A stretch of 64,000 nucleotides of DNA from CAIKMD01 sp035605975 (GCA_035605975.1 DATNGG010000078.1:13449-77448), one strand, 5' to 3'. Counted from the first letter of the stretch, positions 1 through 8,582 are shown. Notes: generated by a model from the letters alone, not told the origin. A program made the numbers and translations.

Positions 1-1196
1 TGCATCATGCTCGAAAAGCTGGTCGCGGCACTGATGCGCGAATCAGGCAGATCGGCATAGGCGAGCGTCGTCAAGCTGGTGAATTGCAGCGAGCGGAAGA
101 ATCCGCCGATCAGCAGCACCAGGAAGATGGCGTAGGCCGGGGTCGAGAGGCCGATCACCGCGCAGGCGGCAATGCCGCTGGCGCTGATGACGCCATTGCC
201 CAAGAGCACCGTGCGGAACCCCCAACGCCGCAGCGTCGGCGGGATCGCCACTTTCATGGTCAGCGAGCTCATCGCCCCGGCGATGGTGATCATGCCCGAG
301 GCAAAGGCCGACAACCCCAAATCGACCTGCAGCAGGATCGCCATCAAATAGCTGACCGATCCCGCCGCGATCCGGAACATCGAGCCGACGGCGACCCCGG
401 TGAAGAAGGAGGGAATGCGCAGCAAGGTCAGATCGATGATCGGATTCGGGCGGCGCAGCATGTACCAGGCGGCAAAGATGCCCGAAGCGAGGCTCAAGCC
501 AAAGAGCCCGAGGATGGGCGCCGCGCCGATGCCCGGCTGCACGACCAGATCGCAATCGAGCACGAGGCTGGCGATCGCAATTCCGGTCGCAACGAAGCCG
601 ATGCCATCGAAGCTCGTCTTCACGTTCTCGCGATAATTCTCGATGAAGAACCAGACGAGGACGACGCCGACCACGCCCACCGGCAGATTGAGAAAGAAGA
701 TCCAGCGCCAAGACGCATAGGTGGTGATGAAGCCGCCGACCGGCGGGCCGAGGATCGGGCCGAACATCGCCGGCATGGTGAGGAGCGAGAGCGCCTGGAC
801 CAGCCCGCCCTTGCCGACCGCGCGGAAGAGGATCAGCCGGCCGACCGGCACCATCATCGCGCCGCCGATGCCCTGGAAGACCCGGCAGAGGGCGAATTCG
901 GCGACGCCGTTGCAGACGCCGCACAGCACCGAGCCGAGGGTGAAGACGCCGATCGCCGTGCTGAAGACCGTGCGCGCGCCGAAGCGGTCGGCGACCCAGC
1001 CGCTCACCGGAATGAACACGGCGAGGCTCAGCATATAGGCGGTGATGCCGATGCTGAGATGGATGGTCGTCGTATGGAAGCTCACCGCCATCTGCGGCAG
1101 CGCCGTGGTGATGACGGTGCTGTCGAGATTCTGCATGAAGAGCGCGCCGGCGACGATTCCCAGAAGAATGCTGTGGCGGGTGAGACGGAAGGACAT
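1..1196 (-). CDS. MFS transporter, DHA2 (EmrB/QacA) family, 3' end beyond window
   Basis: Proton-driven drug exporter of the inner membrane, DHA2 (14-helix) type. The minus-strand frame starts at ATG 1196-1194 and is open to base 1, so at least 398 residues are present and the C-terminus is missing. The N-terminus begins MSFRLTRHSILLGIVAGAL and continues NLDSTVITTALPQMA, the typical DHA2 helix 1. Motif A-like GWVADRFGAR follows helix 2, and motif C-like GPILGPPVGG lies in helix 5. An in-frame TAG 14 codons upstream with no other ATG fixes the start, although the ribosome site is weak. It is divergent from the DUF1993 gene. The substrate cannot be told. Confidence 0.88.
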   Translation of the reverse strand, partial: MSFRLTRHSILLGIVAGALFMQNLDSTVITTALPQMAVSFHTTTIHLSIGITAYMLSLAVFIPVSGWVADRFGARTVFSTAIGVFTLGSVLCGVCNGVAEFALCRVFQGIGGAMMVPVGRLILFRAVGKGGLVQALSLLTMPAMFGPILGPPVGGFITTYASWRWIFFLNLPVGVVGVVLVWFFIENYRENVKTSFDGIGFVATGIAIASLVLDCDLVVQPGIGAAPILGLFGLSLASGIFAAWYMLRRPNPIIDLTLLRIPSFFTGVAVGSMFRIAAGSVSYLMAILLQVDLGLSAFASGMITIAGAMSSLTMKVAIPPTLRRWGFRTVLLGNGVISASGIAACAVIGLSTPAYAIFLVLLIGGFFRSLQFTSLTTLAYADLPDSRISAATSFSSMM

Positions 1197-1383
1197 CCAG
1201 AGGGGCTCGGCCGAAACGGTGCTGTGGCCAATCTATTAGCCTCGAAGCCATTTACAACCGCATAAGCGGCATTGCTGACCCTCGAAATCCATCCGCGGCG
1301 CCGTCACGCTTCACCTTGGGCCGCAAGCCCGCTAAAATTCGCGCGAATTCGCCGTTTCACGAGAACACGAGAGGAGCGCCTTC

Positions 1384-1893
1384 ATGCCCATCACCATGTA
1401 TCACGGGTCGGTTCCGGTCTTTCTGCAACTCCTGCCCGCCGCCTCGGGCTGCCTCGACAAGGCGCAAGCCTTCGCCGAAGCCCGCAAATTCGACCCGACT
1501 ACGTTTCTGACCACGCGTCTCGCGCCCGACATGTTCCCGCTCGCGCGCCAGATTCAGCAGGCGACCAACCATGCCCTCGCGCCGGGCCGGATCGCCGGCG
1601 TCGAGCTGCCGAAATTCACGGATACGGGCGCGAGCTTCGCCGAGTTGAAGCAGCGCATCGCCACCACGGTCGATTTCCTCAAGGGCATCCAGCCGGCGCA
1701 GATCGACGGCAAGGAAGACAGCCAGGTGAGCGTGCAGCTCGGGCCCAATACGCGCACCTTCCGCGCCCAGGTGCTGCTCTATCACCACGCCCTGCCGAAT
1801 TTCTATTTCCACATCACCACCGCTTACGACATCCTGCGCCAATACGGCGTCGAGCTCGGCAAGCGCGACTTCATGGGTCAGGTTCCGAGCTGA
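1384..1893 (+). CDS. DUF1993 family protein
   Basis: A 169-residue soluble protein that reads like DUF1993 (PF09351), a helical-bundle family related to DinB-like folds with no established reaction. The N-terminus MPITMYHGSVPVFLQLL, a central LAPDMFPLARQIQQATNHA stretch and a C-terminal LYHHALPNFYFHITTAYDIL segment are characteristic, and the length is normal. GAGAGGAG about ten bases upstream supports the start. It is followed 14 bases later by a strong intrinsic terminator, so it is probably a single-gene unit with its promoter in the 187-base divergent gap shared with the MFS gene. Confidence 0.85.
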   Translation: MPITMYHGSVPVFLQLLPAASGCLDKAQAFAEARKFDPTTFLTTRLAPDMFPLARQIQQATNHALAPGRIAGVELPKFTDTGASFAELKQRIATTVDFLKGIQPAQIDGKEDSQVSVQLGPNTRTFRAQVLLYHHALPNFYFHITTAYDILRQYGVELGKRDFMGQVPS

Positions 1894-1907
1894 TCCGTTC
1901 GAGACCA

Positions 1908-1938
1908 AAGGCCCGCCGCAATCCGGCGGGCCTTTTTT
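1908..1938 (+). terminator. Rho-independent terminator after DUF1993 gene
   Basis: A perfect 9-bp GC-rich stem (GGCCCGCCG at 1910-1918 with CGGCGGGCC at 1924-1932), a 5-base loop CAATC and a run of six T at 1933-1938. It begins 15 bases after the DUF1993 stop codon. Confidence 0.9.
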
Positions 1939-1985
1939 CTTGCTCGCGGCAGACGCCGCCGTGGCCTCGCCTCCCGGGAGCCGAC

Positions 1986-2942
1986 ATGCCGAAATGGCAA
2001 TTCACCAAGGGTTTGCACGATCTCGGCCGAGGCTGCCACGCCTATCTCCAACCCGAGGGAAGCTGGGGCTGGAGCAATGCGGGGCTCATCGCCGATGCCG
2101 GCGAAACGCTGCTCGTCGACACGCTGATGGATGTGCGGCTGACGCGCGAGATGCTCGCGGCGATGCGCCGCGCCGTCCCCGCAGCCGAGCGGATTGGCAC
2201 GCTCGTCAACACGCACGCCAATCCCGATCACACTTTCGGCAATCAATTGCTGGCCGGCGCCTCGATCATCGCCTCGGCGGCCTGCGCCGAGGAAATGCCG
2301 CAGACGCCGCCGCAAATGCTGGCCGCGATGGAGAAGAACTGGCGCGTCCTCGGCGAAGGCGCCGCGTTCTTTCACGAGACGATGGGCCGGCACTTCAATT
2401 TCGACGAGGTGGTTCTGACGCTGCCGACGCGTACCTTCGAGCGCGAGCTCGCGCTGCGGGTCGGCGCCAAGACCGTCCGCCTCGTCAATGTCGGACCCGC
2501 CCATACCGGCGGCGATGTGATGGTTCACCTGCCGGCGGAGCGCGTCGTCTTCACCGGCGATATTCTCTTCGTCGGCGGCCATCCGGTGATGTGGGCAGGC
2601 CCGATCGACAATTGGATCAAGGCTTGCGAGCTGATTCTCGGCTGGGATGTCGAGACCATCGTCCCCGGGCATGGGCCGATCACCGACAAGGCCGGCGTGC
2701 GGCGCTTCAAGGCCTATATGGAGACGCTGAAGCGCGAGGCGCGGCAGCGCTTCGATGCCGGCCTCGACTGGATCGAGGCGGCCGAGGATATCCGGCTCGA
2801 GGATTATGCGGATTGGATCGATGGCGAGCGGATCGTCGCCAATGTCGCGGCGCTCTACCGCGAATTCTCGGACGGCAAGGAGCGGCACGAAACGCCGGAG
2901 CTCTTCGCCGCCATGGGCCGCTTCCGCGGGCGGCGCGGCTGA
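1986..2942 (+). CDS. MBL-fold metallo-hydrolase
   Basis: A 318-residue metallo-beta-lactamase-fold hydrolase. The metal-site motif reads THANPDHTFGN, so the usual HxHxDH appears as HxNxDH, as in a subgroup of MBL proteins with TH-x-N-x-DH-x-x-GN. The downstream ligands are visible as GPAHTGGDVMVH, FTGDILF and VPGHGP. The start is taken at ATG 1986 because the open frame upstream reads through the previous gene and its terminator, while homology begins at MPKWQFTKGL. It is followed directly by a hairpin shared with the cold-shock gene on the other strand. The substrate is unknown; glyoxalase II-like, quorum-lactonase-like and other hydrolase roles cannot be separated. Confidence 0.85.
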   Translation: MPKWQFTKGLHDLGRGCHAYLQPEGSWGWSNAGLIADAGETLLVDTLMDVRLTREMLAAMRRAVPAAERIGTLVNTHANPDHTFGNQLLAGASIIASAACAEEMPQTPPQMLAAMEKNWRVLGEGAAFFHETMGRHFNFDEVVLTLPTRTFERELALRVGAKTVRLVNVGPAHTGGDVMVHLPAERVVFTGDILFVGGHPVMWAGPIDNWIKACELILGWDVETIVPGHGPITDKAGVRRFKAYMETLKREARQRFDAGLDWIEAAEDIRLEDYADWIDGERIVANVAALYREFSDGKERHETPELFAAMGRFRGRRG

Positions 2943-2947
2943 TAAAA

Positions 2948-2971
2948 AAGGGGCGGCCGAAGCCGCCCCTT
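2948..2971. terminator. Bidirectional terminator between MBL and cold-shock genes
   Basis: Stem AAGGGGCGGC (2948-2957) pairs with GCCGCCCCTT (2962-2971) around a CGAA loop. Six A at 2944-2949 become a U-run for minus-strand transcripts of the cold-shock gene, so it terminates that gene best. On the plus strand it follows the MBL stop by a few bases. Confidence 0.8.
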
Positions 2972-2976
2972 CTTGG

Positions 2977-3186
2977 TCAAACCGCCTTCAAATTCGCGGC
3001 CGCGACCTTGCCGGTGCGGGAATCGCGCTGCGTCTCGAAGCTCACGCGTTGGCCCTCATTGAGATTGCCGATGCCCGAGCGTTCGACAGCCGAGATGTGG
3101 ACGAAAACGTCCTTCGAGCCGTCCTCGGGCTGGATGAAGCCAAAGCCCTTGGTCGCGTTGAACCATTTAACGGTACCGATCGTCAT
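2977..3186 (-). CDS. Cold-shock protein (CspA family)
   Basis: A 69-residue single CSD/OB-fold protein that binds single-stranded RNA and DNA and acts as an RNA chaperone. Both RNP motifs are intact: KGFGFIQPEDG (RNP1) and DVFVHISAV (RNP2), and MTIGTVKWFNATKG is a classical start. GGAAGG lies ten bases before the ATG. The gene has a long leader of about 120 bases with a 9-bp hairpin close to the ribosome site, typical of thermally or structurally regulated csp mRNAs. Which csp paralogue this is cannot be told. Confidence 0.96.
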   Translation of the reverse strand: MTIGTVKWFNATKGFGFIQPEDGSKDVFVHISAVERSGIGNLNEGQRVSFETQRDSRTGKVAAANLKAV

Positions 3187-3212
3187 ATTTGTAACCTTCC
3201 GTGGATGAACCG

Positions 3213-3234
3213 CCGCTGCGCTCTTGCGCAGCGG
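3213..3234 (-). promoter_or_regulatory. Hairpin in the cold-shock gene leader
   Basis: A perfect 9-bp stem (CCGCTGCGC with GCGCAGCGG) and 4-base loop, ending about 26 bases before the csp ATG in the minus-strand transcript. It is a candidate 5'-UTR regulatory element; a plain stabilising stem is equally possible. Confidence 0.45.
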
Positions 3235-3314
3235 ATCAAGCAGCGATCTGGAAGGACCGAGACCGGGTTTTTGGACGCCGAACCGAAGCCGACCCGAAAC
3301 GAGTTGATGACGGA

Positions 3315-3343
3315 GATGTAAGGAATCCGAGGGCGTTATGCAA
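3315..3343 (-). promoter_or_regulatory. Candidate sigma70 promoter of the cold-shock gene
   Basis: On the minus strand, TTGCAT (3343-3338) and TACATC (3320-3315) are separated by 17 bases. Transcription from here would give a leader of about 120 bases. The -35 match is good and the -10 match moderate. Confidence 0.4.
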
Positions 3344-3391
3344 GGGCGGGGCCCGATCGGGCCTTCCCGAACGGGCGCCTCGGCCCACCGT

Positions 3392-4138
3392 CTATCCTCG
3401 CCCGACCCGCTCGATCAGCGCCTGTGCCGCGGCAGGCGCGCGGTGCTTCGCCCCGGCAATGAAATAGATGAAAGCGTCGCCGCGTTTCGCCCAGCTCCGG
3501 GCGCGCTCGGCCCAGCCATCGAGCTCCTTGGCGTCATAGCCGGTCGCGACCGCGTCGCGGCCGCGCATCAGCCGCGCATAGGTGAAATCCGCCGTCGGCT
3601 CGTCAATCGCCGGAAAAGCCTCGGCATCGGCGAAGACGATCGCGGCCTGATAGCGGCGCGCGAGCTCGTAGAACCGCTCATCCTTGAAGCTCGGATGGCG
3701 CACTTCGAGCGCATGCCGCAGCCTCACGCCGCCCGCTTCGCGCGGCAGCAGCTTCAAGAACGCCTCGAAATCCTCCGGCACGAATTTCTTCGTCGCCATG
3801 AACTGCCAATTGATCGGGCCGAGCCGGTCGCCGAGCACGGCGAGGCCTTGTGCCGCGAAACGCTCGATCGCTTCGGCGGCGCTGGCCAGCTCCTTGCGGT
3901 TGGTGCAATAGCGCGACGCCTTGACCGAGAAGACGAAGCCCGGCGGGGTCTCGTCGCGCCACTTCGTCCAACTCGCCGGCTTGAAGGTCGAATAATAGGT
4001 GCCGTTGATCTCGATCGAGGTGAGCTTGCTGCTGGCGAAGGAGAGCTCGCTCTTCTGCGGCAGACCTTTGGGATAAAAGAGGCCGCGCCACGGCTCATAA
4101 GTCCAGCCGCCGATCCCGACGCGAATTTTGCCGCTCAT
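3392..4138 (-). CDS. DUF72 domain-containing protein (YecE-like)
   Basis: A 248-residue TIM-barrel-like protein of the DUF72/YecE family, whose biochemical role is not established. The N-terminus MSGKIRVGIGGWTYEPWRG, the motif IEINGTYYSTFKPASWTKW, and LEVRHPSF further on are family hallmarks. GGAGG seven bases upstream of ATG 4138-4136 fixes the start; the open frame extends about 100 codons further upstream but without family similarity. It is divergent from the ABC transporter operon across a 206-base gap. Confidence 0.9.
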   Translation of the reverse strand: MSGKIRVGIGGWTYEPWRGLFYPKGLPQKSELSFASSKLTSIEINGTYYSTFKPASWTKWRDETPPGFVFSVKASRYCTNRKELASAAEAIERFAAQGLAVLGDRLGPINWQFMATKKFVPEDFEAFLKLLPREAGGVRLRHALEVRHPSFKDERFYELARRYQAAIVFADAEAFPAIDEPTADFTYARLMRGRDAVATGYDAKELDGWAERARSWAKRGDAFIYFIAGAKHRAPAAAQALIERVGRG

Positions 4139-4344
4139 CGCAAGCCTCCTGATGCGGTGGCGATCATAGCCGACCATCGGCTGAAGCGGCAGCGGCGCGC
4201 TCCGTCCATCGACATTCGCCTTTCGACCGGGGCAGCGCTTGCCGATTTCCCCATCGATCCTCTTTCCGCTACACTCGCCGATAGAACCCGGACCCGGCAC
4301 ATGGCCGGGATCAGCCGGAAGCACAAGAAGGAAAAGGGGCAGGA

Positions 4345-5451
4345 ATGTCGAACAAGACCTTATCGCTCTCGCGCATCGCGTCGGTTCTTCTCTCGGCGGG
4401 AGTGGCAGTGCTGATCGCCGGCGCGACGGCGGCGTGGGCCGCGGGTGCTCCGCTTCCAATCAAAGCCACCGAGCTCGAGCCGATTCCGAACCCGTCCGTC
4501 GCCTATAACCGGATGGTCCAGGCGATGGGCTTGTTCGAGAAGCACGGGCTCGCCTTCACCCTCGGCCCCGATCTCGCCGGCGGCGGGCCGCAGCGCGTGC
4601 AAGCGGTCGTCACCAAGAACACGGATGTCGCCACCAGCGACATCGTCGCGGTGCTGGGCGGGATCTATTCGGGCTCGAAGATCAAGATCCTGATGGTGAT
4701 GACCCCTTATGGCGACGAGGAAATTTGGGGCCGCAGCGAATACAAGACCATGAAGGATGCCGAGCATCAAACCTGGGCGGTCGCGAGCCTCGGCGGCGCG
4801 CAGCGTTTCAACGCGCAGATGGCGGTCACGGGAATGGGGCTCGATGCCGATACTTTCCGCTGGGTTGCGATCGGCGGCGGCGACGGACCCAATCTGCAAG
4901 CGCTCGAGACCGGCCGCACGCAGCTCGCGAGCCTCTCCCATCTTGGCGCCACCCTGGCCGAGGCCAAGGGCTTGGCCGCGAATATTCATCAGCTCGTGCC
5001 GCACACGGCGAAATTCACCCCGCCGATTCCGCGGATCGTGGTCGTTGCGCGGGAAGACTGGATCAAGAGCAACGAGGCCGCCGCGACCGATTACGTCGAG
5101 ATGATGCTCGACGCGATGCGTCAATGGCAGGGCAGCGCCGAGGCCTGGGTGAAGCCGGGGCAAGCGATCTTCAAGAACAGCGGCCTCAACGAGCAGCAAA
5201 TGACGAAGGCCTGGGGCGAGTTCCGCGACGGCGGCTATTTCTCGGTAAATGGCGGCGTCAATCTCGCGGCGGCGCAAAAGGTGATGGATTTGTTTTTCAA
5301 GCTGCGCAACGAAAAGCCCAACGAATATCTGTCGAAGCCGTCGGATGTGTTCGACACGGGTCCGCTCAAAAAGGCGCTCGACAAAATGGGCGTCGTCAAA
5401 GGGACGCCAGGCCTGCCCGACACGCCCGATTGGTACAAGCAGGCGGGGTGA
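4345..5451 (+). CDS. ABC transporter substrate-binding protein (SsuA/TauA/NMT1-like)
   Basis: A 368-residue periplasmic binding protein and first gene of a three-gene importer. Residues 1-33 form a Sec signal peptide ending AWA-AG. The mature part has the NMT1/SsuA-type pattern: N-terminal AYNRMVQAMGLFEKHGL, then GGGPQRVQAV, TSDIVAVL, and a WAVASLGGAQ phosphate-loop-like segment. Length is slightly above the family norm. The ribosome site AGGAAAAGGGGCAGGA precedes ATG. The 64-base gap to the ATPase and the same strand make an operon. The ligand (sulfonate, taurine, pyrimidine precursor or aromatic acid) cannot be assigned. Confidence 0.88.
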   Translation: MSNKTLSLSRIASVLLSAGVAVLIAGATAAWAAGAPLPIKATELEPIPNPSVAYNRMVQAMGLFEKHGLAFTLGPDLAGGGPQRVQAVVTKNTDVATSDIVAVLGGIYSGSKIKILMVMTPYGDEEIWGRSEYKTMKDAEHQTWAVASLGGAQRFNAQMAVTGMGLDADTFRWVAIGGGDGPNLQALETGRTQLASLSHLGATLAEAKGLAANIHQLVPHTAKFTPPIPRIVVVAREDWIKSNEAAATDYVEMMLDAMRQWQGSAEAWVKPGQAIFKNSGLNEQQMTKAWGEFRDGGYFSVNGGVNLAAAQKVMDLFFKLRNEKPNEYLSKPSDVFDTGPLKKALDKMGVVKGTPGLPDTPDWYKQAG

Positions 5452-5514
5452 CGCGGCAGAAAGCCCGGCGGCGCAGCGCGGCGCCCGCAAGAAACCAGTT
5501 CGAGACCCGCGACC

Positions 5515-6288
5515 ATGCCTGAGCTTGAGTTCATCAAGGTCACGAAAAGCTATGACAGCCCGTCGGGCGACCGGCTGCTGGCGCTCGACGAGTTCAGCCT
5601 CAAGATCGATGGCGGCCGCTTCGTCTCGGTGGTGGGGCCGAGCGGTTGCGGCAAGACCACCTTGCTGCGGATGGCGGCGGGACTCATCCCGTCCGATTCC
5701 GGCGAAATCCGGCTCGACGGGGTCGCGCTGCAAAATCCGAGCCCCAAGATGTCGATGGTGTTTCAGGGCATCGGCCTGATGCCGTGGAAAACCATCCTCG
5801 ACAATGTCGCGCTGGGCGTGCAGCTTCAGGCCCATCGCCCCAGGCTCACCGATGAGGAGCGCCGCCGGGCCGAAGCAACGCTAGCGTTGGTCGGCCTCGG
5901 TGGTTTTGAGCGCTATTACCCGCATCAGCTCTCGGGCGGCATGCAGCAGCGCGTCGGCTTGGCGCGCGCCTTGGTGCGGCAGCCCGAGATTCTGCTGATG
6001 GACGAGCCCTTCGGCGCACTCGATGCGCAAACTCGCACGGTGCTGCAGGACGAATTGCTGAATTTGTGGGGGCGCGTCAAAAGCACCGTCCTCTTTATCA
6101 CCCACGATCTCGATGAGGCGATCTACCTCTCCGATTTGGTCGTCGTCATGGGACGCCGCCCCGGCCGGATCAAAGAGGTGCTCGAAGTGACCCTGCCGCA
6201 GCCGCGCTACAGCTACGACACGCGCGCGGAAAAGGAATTCGCGCGGCTGCGCAGCATCGCCTGGCAAAGCATCAAGGAGGAGCTATGA
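5515..6288 (+). CDS. ABC transporter ATP-binding protein (SsuB/TauB-like)
   Basis: A 257-residue nucleotide-binding subunit that energises the importer with the flanking permease and binding protein. Walker A GPSGCGKTT is at residues 41-49, the signature LSGGMQQR at 139-146, Walker B ILLMDEP at 159-165, and the H-loop histidine in FITHD near 197. The stop overlaps the permease ATG by 4 bases, so the two are translationally coupled. The ribosome site is weak, consistent with translation coupled to upstream transcription of the operon. Confidence 0.95.
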   Translation: MPELEFIKVTKSYDSPSGDRLLALDEFSLKIDGGRFVSVVGPSGCGKTTLLRMAAGLIPSDSGEIRLDGVALQNPSPKMSMVFQGIGLMPWKTILDNVALGVQLQAHRPRLTDEERRRAEATLALVGLGGFERYYPHQLSGGMQQRVGLARALVRQPEILLMDEPFGALDAQTRTVLQDELLNLWGRVKSTVLFITHDLDEAIYLSDLVVVMGRRPGRIKEVLEVTLPQPRYSYDTRAEKEFARLRSIAWQSIKEEL

Positions 6289-7106
6289 CCCAATCCGCCG
6301 TTCCGCTCGCGCGCGATCGGAAGAACGGTCCGCGGTCGGCGCTCGCCATGATCGGCGGGAACTACTACCTGGTGGGAGCCCTGTCGGTCGTCGCGTTCCT
6401 CGCGATCTGGCAGGGGATCAGCATGAACGTCCCGCCGGTCATCCTTCCCACGCCGGCAAAGGTGTTCGCCGCTTTCGTCGAGCTCACCGTCTCGGGCGAG
6501 CTGGTCAAAGCCACGGCCGAGACGATCTGGCCTTTCGCTTTGGGGCTCGCCGTCGCCTTCGTCATCGGCACGGCGCTCGGACTTTTGCTCGGCATCCTCC
6601 GGCCGATCGCGCGCTTCCTCGATCCCTACATCTTCGTGTTCTGGTCGATCCCGAATATCGCCTGGTTGCCGCTGTTCATCGCCTGGTTCGGCGTCGGCAA
6701 TCTGACCCTGGTGATCTTCGTCTTCGTCTCGGCGGTGTTTCCGCAGCTCTTGACCGTCGAGGCGGGCGCCAAGGAAGCAGATAGTTTTCTCGTCGAGGTC
6801 GCGCGCTCATTGGGCGGCACCAAGCGCGAGATCCTTTTCACCGTGGTGCTGCCTTCGGCGCTGCCTTACGTCATCGCCGGGCTGCGCGTCGCGGTCGGCC
6901 GTGCGCTGGTCGGCATCATCGTCGGCCAATTGCTGATCGTCGCGACCGGCATCGGCTACATGTTTCAGTTCTATGGCGAGACGCTGTCGCTCGCCAAATA
7001 TTTCGCGCCGCTCATCGTCATCGCGGCACTGGCGGTCGCGCTCAATCGCGGCGTCAATTGGGCCGAGCGCATGCTGATCCCGTGGAAGTCGCGCGCTTTC
7101 ACCTAA
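6285..7106 (+). CDS. ABC transporter permease (SsuC/TauC-like)
   Basis: A 273-residue inner-membrane permease of the BPD_transp_1 (MetI-like) family with about six helices. The EAA loop is recognisable near EVARSLGGTKREILFTVVLP. An N-terminal extension of about 25 residues precedes helix 1. It starts inside the ATPase stop (ATGA overlap) and is the last gene of the operon; the next gene converges from the other strand only 9 bases away, with no clear intrinsic terminator between them. Confidence 0.93.
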   Translation: MTQSAVPLARDRKNGPRSALAMIGGNYYLVGALSVVAFLAIWQGISMNVPPVILPTPAKVFAAFVELTVSGELVKATAETIWPFALGLAVAFVIGTALGLLLGILRPIARFLDPYIFVFWSIPNIAWLPLFIAWFGVGNLTLVIFVFVSAVFPQLLTVEAGAKEADSFLVEVARSLGGTKREILFTVVLPSALPYVIAGLRVAVGRALVGIIVGQLLIVATGIGYMFQFYGETLSLAKYFAPLIVIAALAVALNRGVNWAERMLIPWKSRAFT

Positions 7107-7115
7107 GCCCGAGGA

Positions 7116-7427
7116 TCAACGTTCGGCTGGCGGAATGTGCCTGAGCTTGCGCGTCAGCGCCGCGATCTCGTCAAGCGTGTAGGAGAGATGCACCCGCTCC
7201 TGCGAGGCAGGGCGCTTCGCCACGGAAAGGCCGGGCCGCCACTCGGTCGCCGGGCGGATCGGCCGCGGCACGAAGCCGCCGCCGCAATTCGGGCAGACAT
7301 TGCCGAGCTTGGTTTCGACGCAGGCGGCGCAGAACGTGCACTCGTAAGAGCAGATGCGCGCATCGGCGGCATCGGGCGGCAGGTCCTTGTCGCAATATTC
7401 GCAATTGGGTCGAAGCGCGAGCGCCAT
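7116..7427 (-). CDS. DUF1272 domain-containing zinc-ribbon-like protein
   Basis: A 103-residue protein of the DUF1272 family. The N-terminal half holds a dense cysteine set, CEYCDKDLP, CSYECTFCAACVE and CPNCGGGFVPRPIRP, that would bind zinc. The C-terminal tail is polar. ATG 7427-7425 is preceded by GGAGG. It lies 17 bases downstream of the AraC-type gene on the same strand, suggesting co-transcription. The family function is unknown. Confidence 0.88.
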   Translation of the reverse strand: MALALRPNCEYCDKDLPPDAADARICSYECTFCAACVETKLGNVCPNCGGGFVPRPIRPATEWRPGLSVAKRPASQERVHLSYTLDEIAALTRKLRHIPPAER

Positions 7428-7444
7428 GGATCCTCCGTTTTCGC

Positions 7445-8527
7445 TCAGGCTGCCGGCCTGCCATGGGCCAGCTCGCCGCGGTCGAAATTCATTTGCGCAA
7501 AGCAATCGCGATACTCGGCCGGCGTCATGCCGGTGTGGCGCTTGAAGAGTTCGCGGAAGAAGGCGAGATCGTCATAGCCGACTTTCGACGCGACGGCCTG
7601 GATCGAGCGCGCTCCCTCTTCGAGCATTTCCTTGGCCGCGGCGATGCGCAGCATTTGCAGATAGGCGCCGGGCACCCGGCCGGTCGCAATCTTGAAGCGG
7701 CGAATGAAGTTGCGCGGCCCCATGCCGCTGCGCCGGGCGAGCGCCTCGACCGAAACGTCGCGGTCGAAATGCTCGCGCAGATATTCCTCGGATTGCTTGA
7801 TCGGCTCGTCGAAATGCGGCCGCGACAAAGGCAGCACCGAATAGCCCGATTGCCGGCTGCGCGGCATGCTGAGCAGCAGGGATTTGGCGCATTGCAGCGC
7901 GATCTCGTGGCCGCAGAACTTCTCGACGAGGTAAAGGCTGAGATCGATCGCGGCGTAGACGCCGCCGCTGCAGAACACCTGCCCGTCCTCGGTGACGAAG
8001 TGCTCGGGCTGCCACAGGACTTTCGGATAGCGCCGCCGGAAGATATCGGCGACGCCCCAATGGGTGGTCGCCGCCTTGCCGTCGAGCAGCCCGGCTTCGG
8101 CGAGAAAGGCGACGCCCGTGCAAACGCCGGCGATATAGGCGCCCTTCGCATGGCATTGGCGCAGCCAGGCCAAGAGCGGGGTCGTCGCCGCGATCCGATC
8201 GATCACGTCCCAACCGGCCGCGGGAAGGATGACGATGTCGGTGCGCTCGATATCGGCGATCGCGCATTCGGGCATGAGGCCCAAGGCACAGAGGCTGGTG
8301 ACGCTCTTGCCGTCGATCGAGGCGGTGCGAACCCGAAAGCGCGGGCGCAGATCGGTGCCGTGAAGCCAGTTCCACACCACGCCCGCCGAGTGAAACACTT
8401 CGATCGGCGCGATCGCGGTCGAGGCATAGCCCGCCTCGAGCAGAACGACGGTGACGTCGAGCATGCGATCTTCGGCCGGCGCGCTTGCGGCGCGCGGCCG
8501 GGCGGCTTGTTTCGCTTTCTTCGACAA
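7445..8527 (-). CDS. GlxA-type AraC family transcriptional regulator
   Basis: A 360-residue regulator with an N-terminal DJ-1/PfpI (GATase1-like) domain at about residues 23-195 and a C-terminal AraC double helix-turn-helix at about 245-345. The GATase-like cysteine is kept at position 136 in AGVCTGVAFLAEAGLLDG. The AraC domain shows SVEALARRSGMGPRNFIRRFK and the final GMTPAEYRDCF. Such proteins usually activate catabolic or quaternary-amine genes. The 17-base gap to DUF1272 suggests one transcript. The target is not evident. Confidence 0.93.
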   Translation of the reverse strand: MSKKAKQAARPRAASAPAEDRMLDVTVVLLEAGYASTAIAPIEVFHSAGVVWNWLHGTDLRPRFRVRTASIDGKSVTSLCALGLMPECAIADIERTDIVILPAAGWDVIDRIAATTPLLAWLRQCHAKGAYIAGVCTGVAFLAEAGLLDGKAATTHWGVADIFRRRYPKVLWQPEHFVTEDGQVFCSGGVYAAIDLSLYLVEKFCGHEIALQCAKSLLLSMPRSRQSGYSVLPLSRPHFDEPIKQSEEYLREHFDRDVSVEALARRSGMGPRNFIRRFKIATGRVPGAYLQMLRIAAAKEMLEEGARSIQAVASKVGYDDLAFFRELFKRHTGMTPAEYRDCFAQMNFDRGELAHGRPAA

Positions 8528-8550
8528 GGCGGTCCCTCCGTTCTTCCCGA

Positions 8551-8579
8551 AAGAGCGCCGCCCGCCGGGCGGCGCTCTT
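8551..8579 (-). terminator. Long hairpin between DUF4242 and AraC-type genes
   Basis: A near-perfect 13-bp inverted repeat (8551-8563 with 8567-8579) with a 3-base loop, three bases after the DUF4242 stop on the minus strand. Only three T follow on that strand, so termination is plausible but not textbook. It also sits just upstream of the AraC-type start. Confidence 0.55.
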
Positions 8580-8582
8580 GGC

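Noticed and set aside
43..1251. Minus-strand frame of 402 codons starting MASRLIDWPQ.
   Set aside because: Arg/His-rich shadow in another frame. The true DHA2 transporter frame runs from 1196 off the left edge with transmembrane helices.
1272..1985. N-terminal extension of the MBL frame upstream of ATG 1986.
   Set aside because: It crosses the DUF1993 gene and its terminator in another frame; the family begins at 1986.
4139..4344. Hairpin CCCGGC-GCCGGG near 4290-4306 in the leader of the first ABC operon, considered as riboswitch.
   Set aside because: Too small and unlike TPP, SAM, FMN or cobalamin consensus elements; no terminator or ribosome-site sequestering partner seen.
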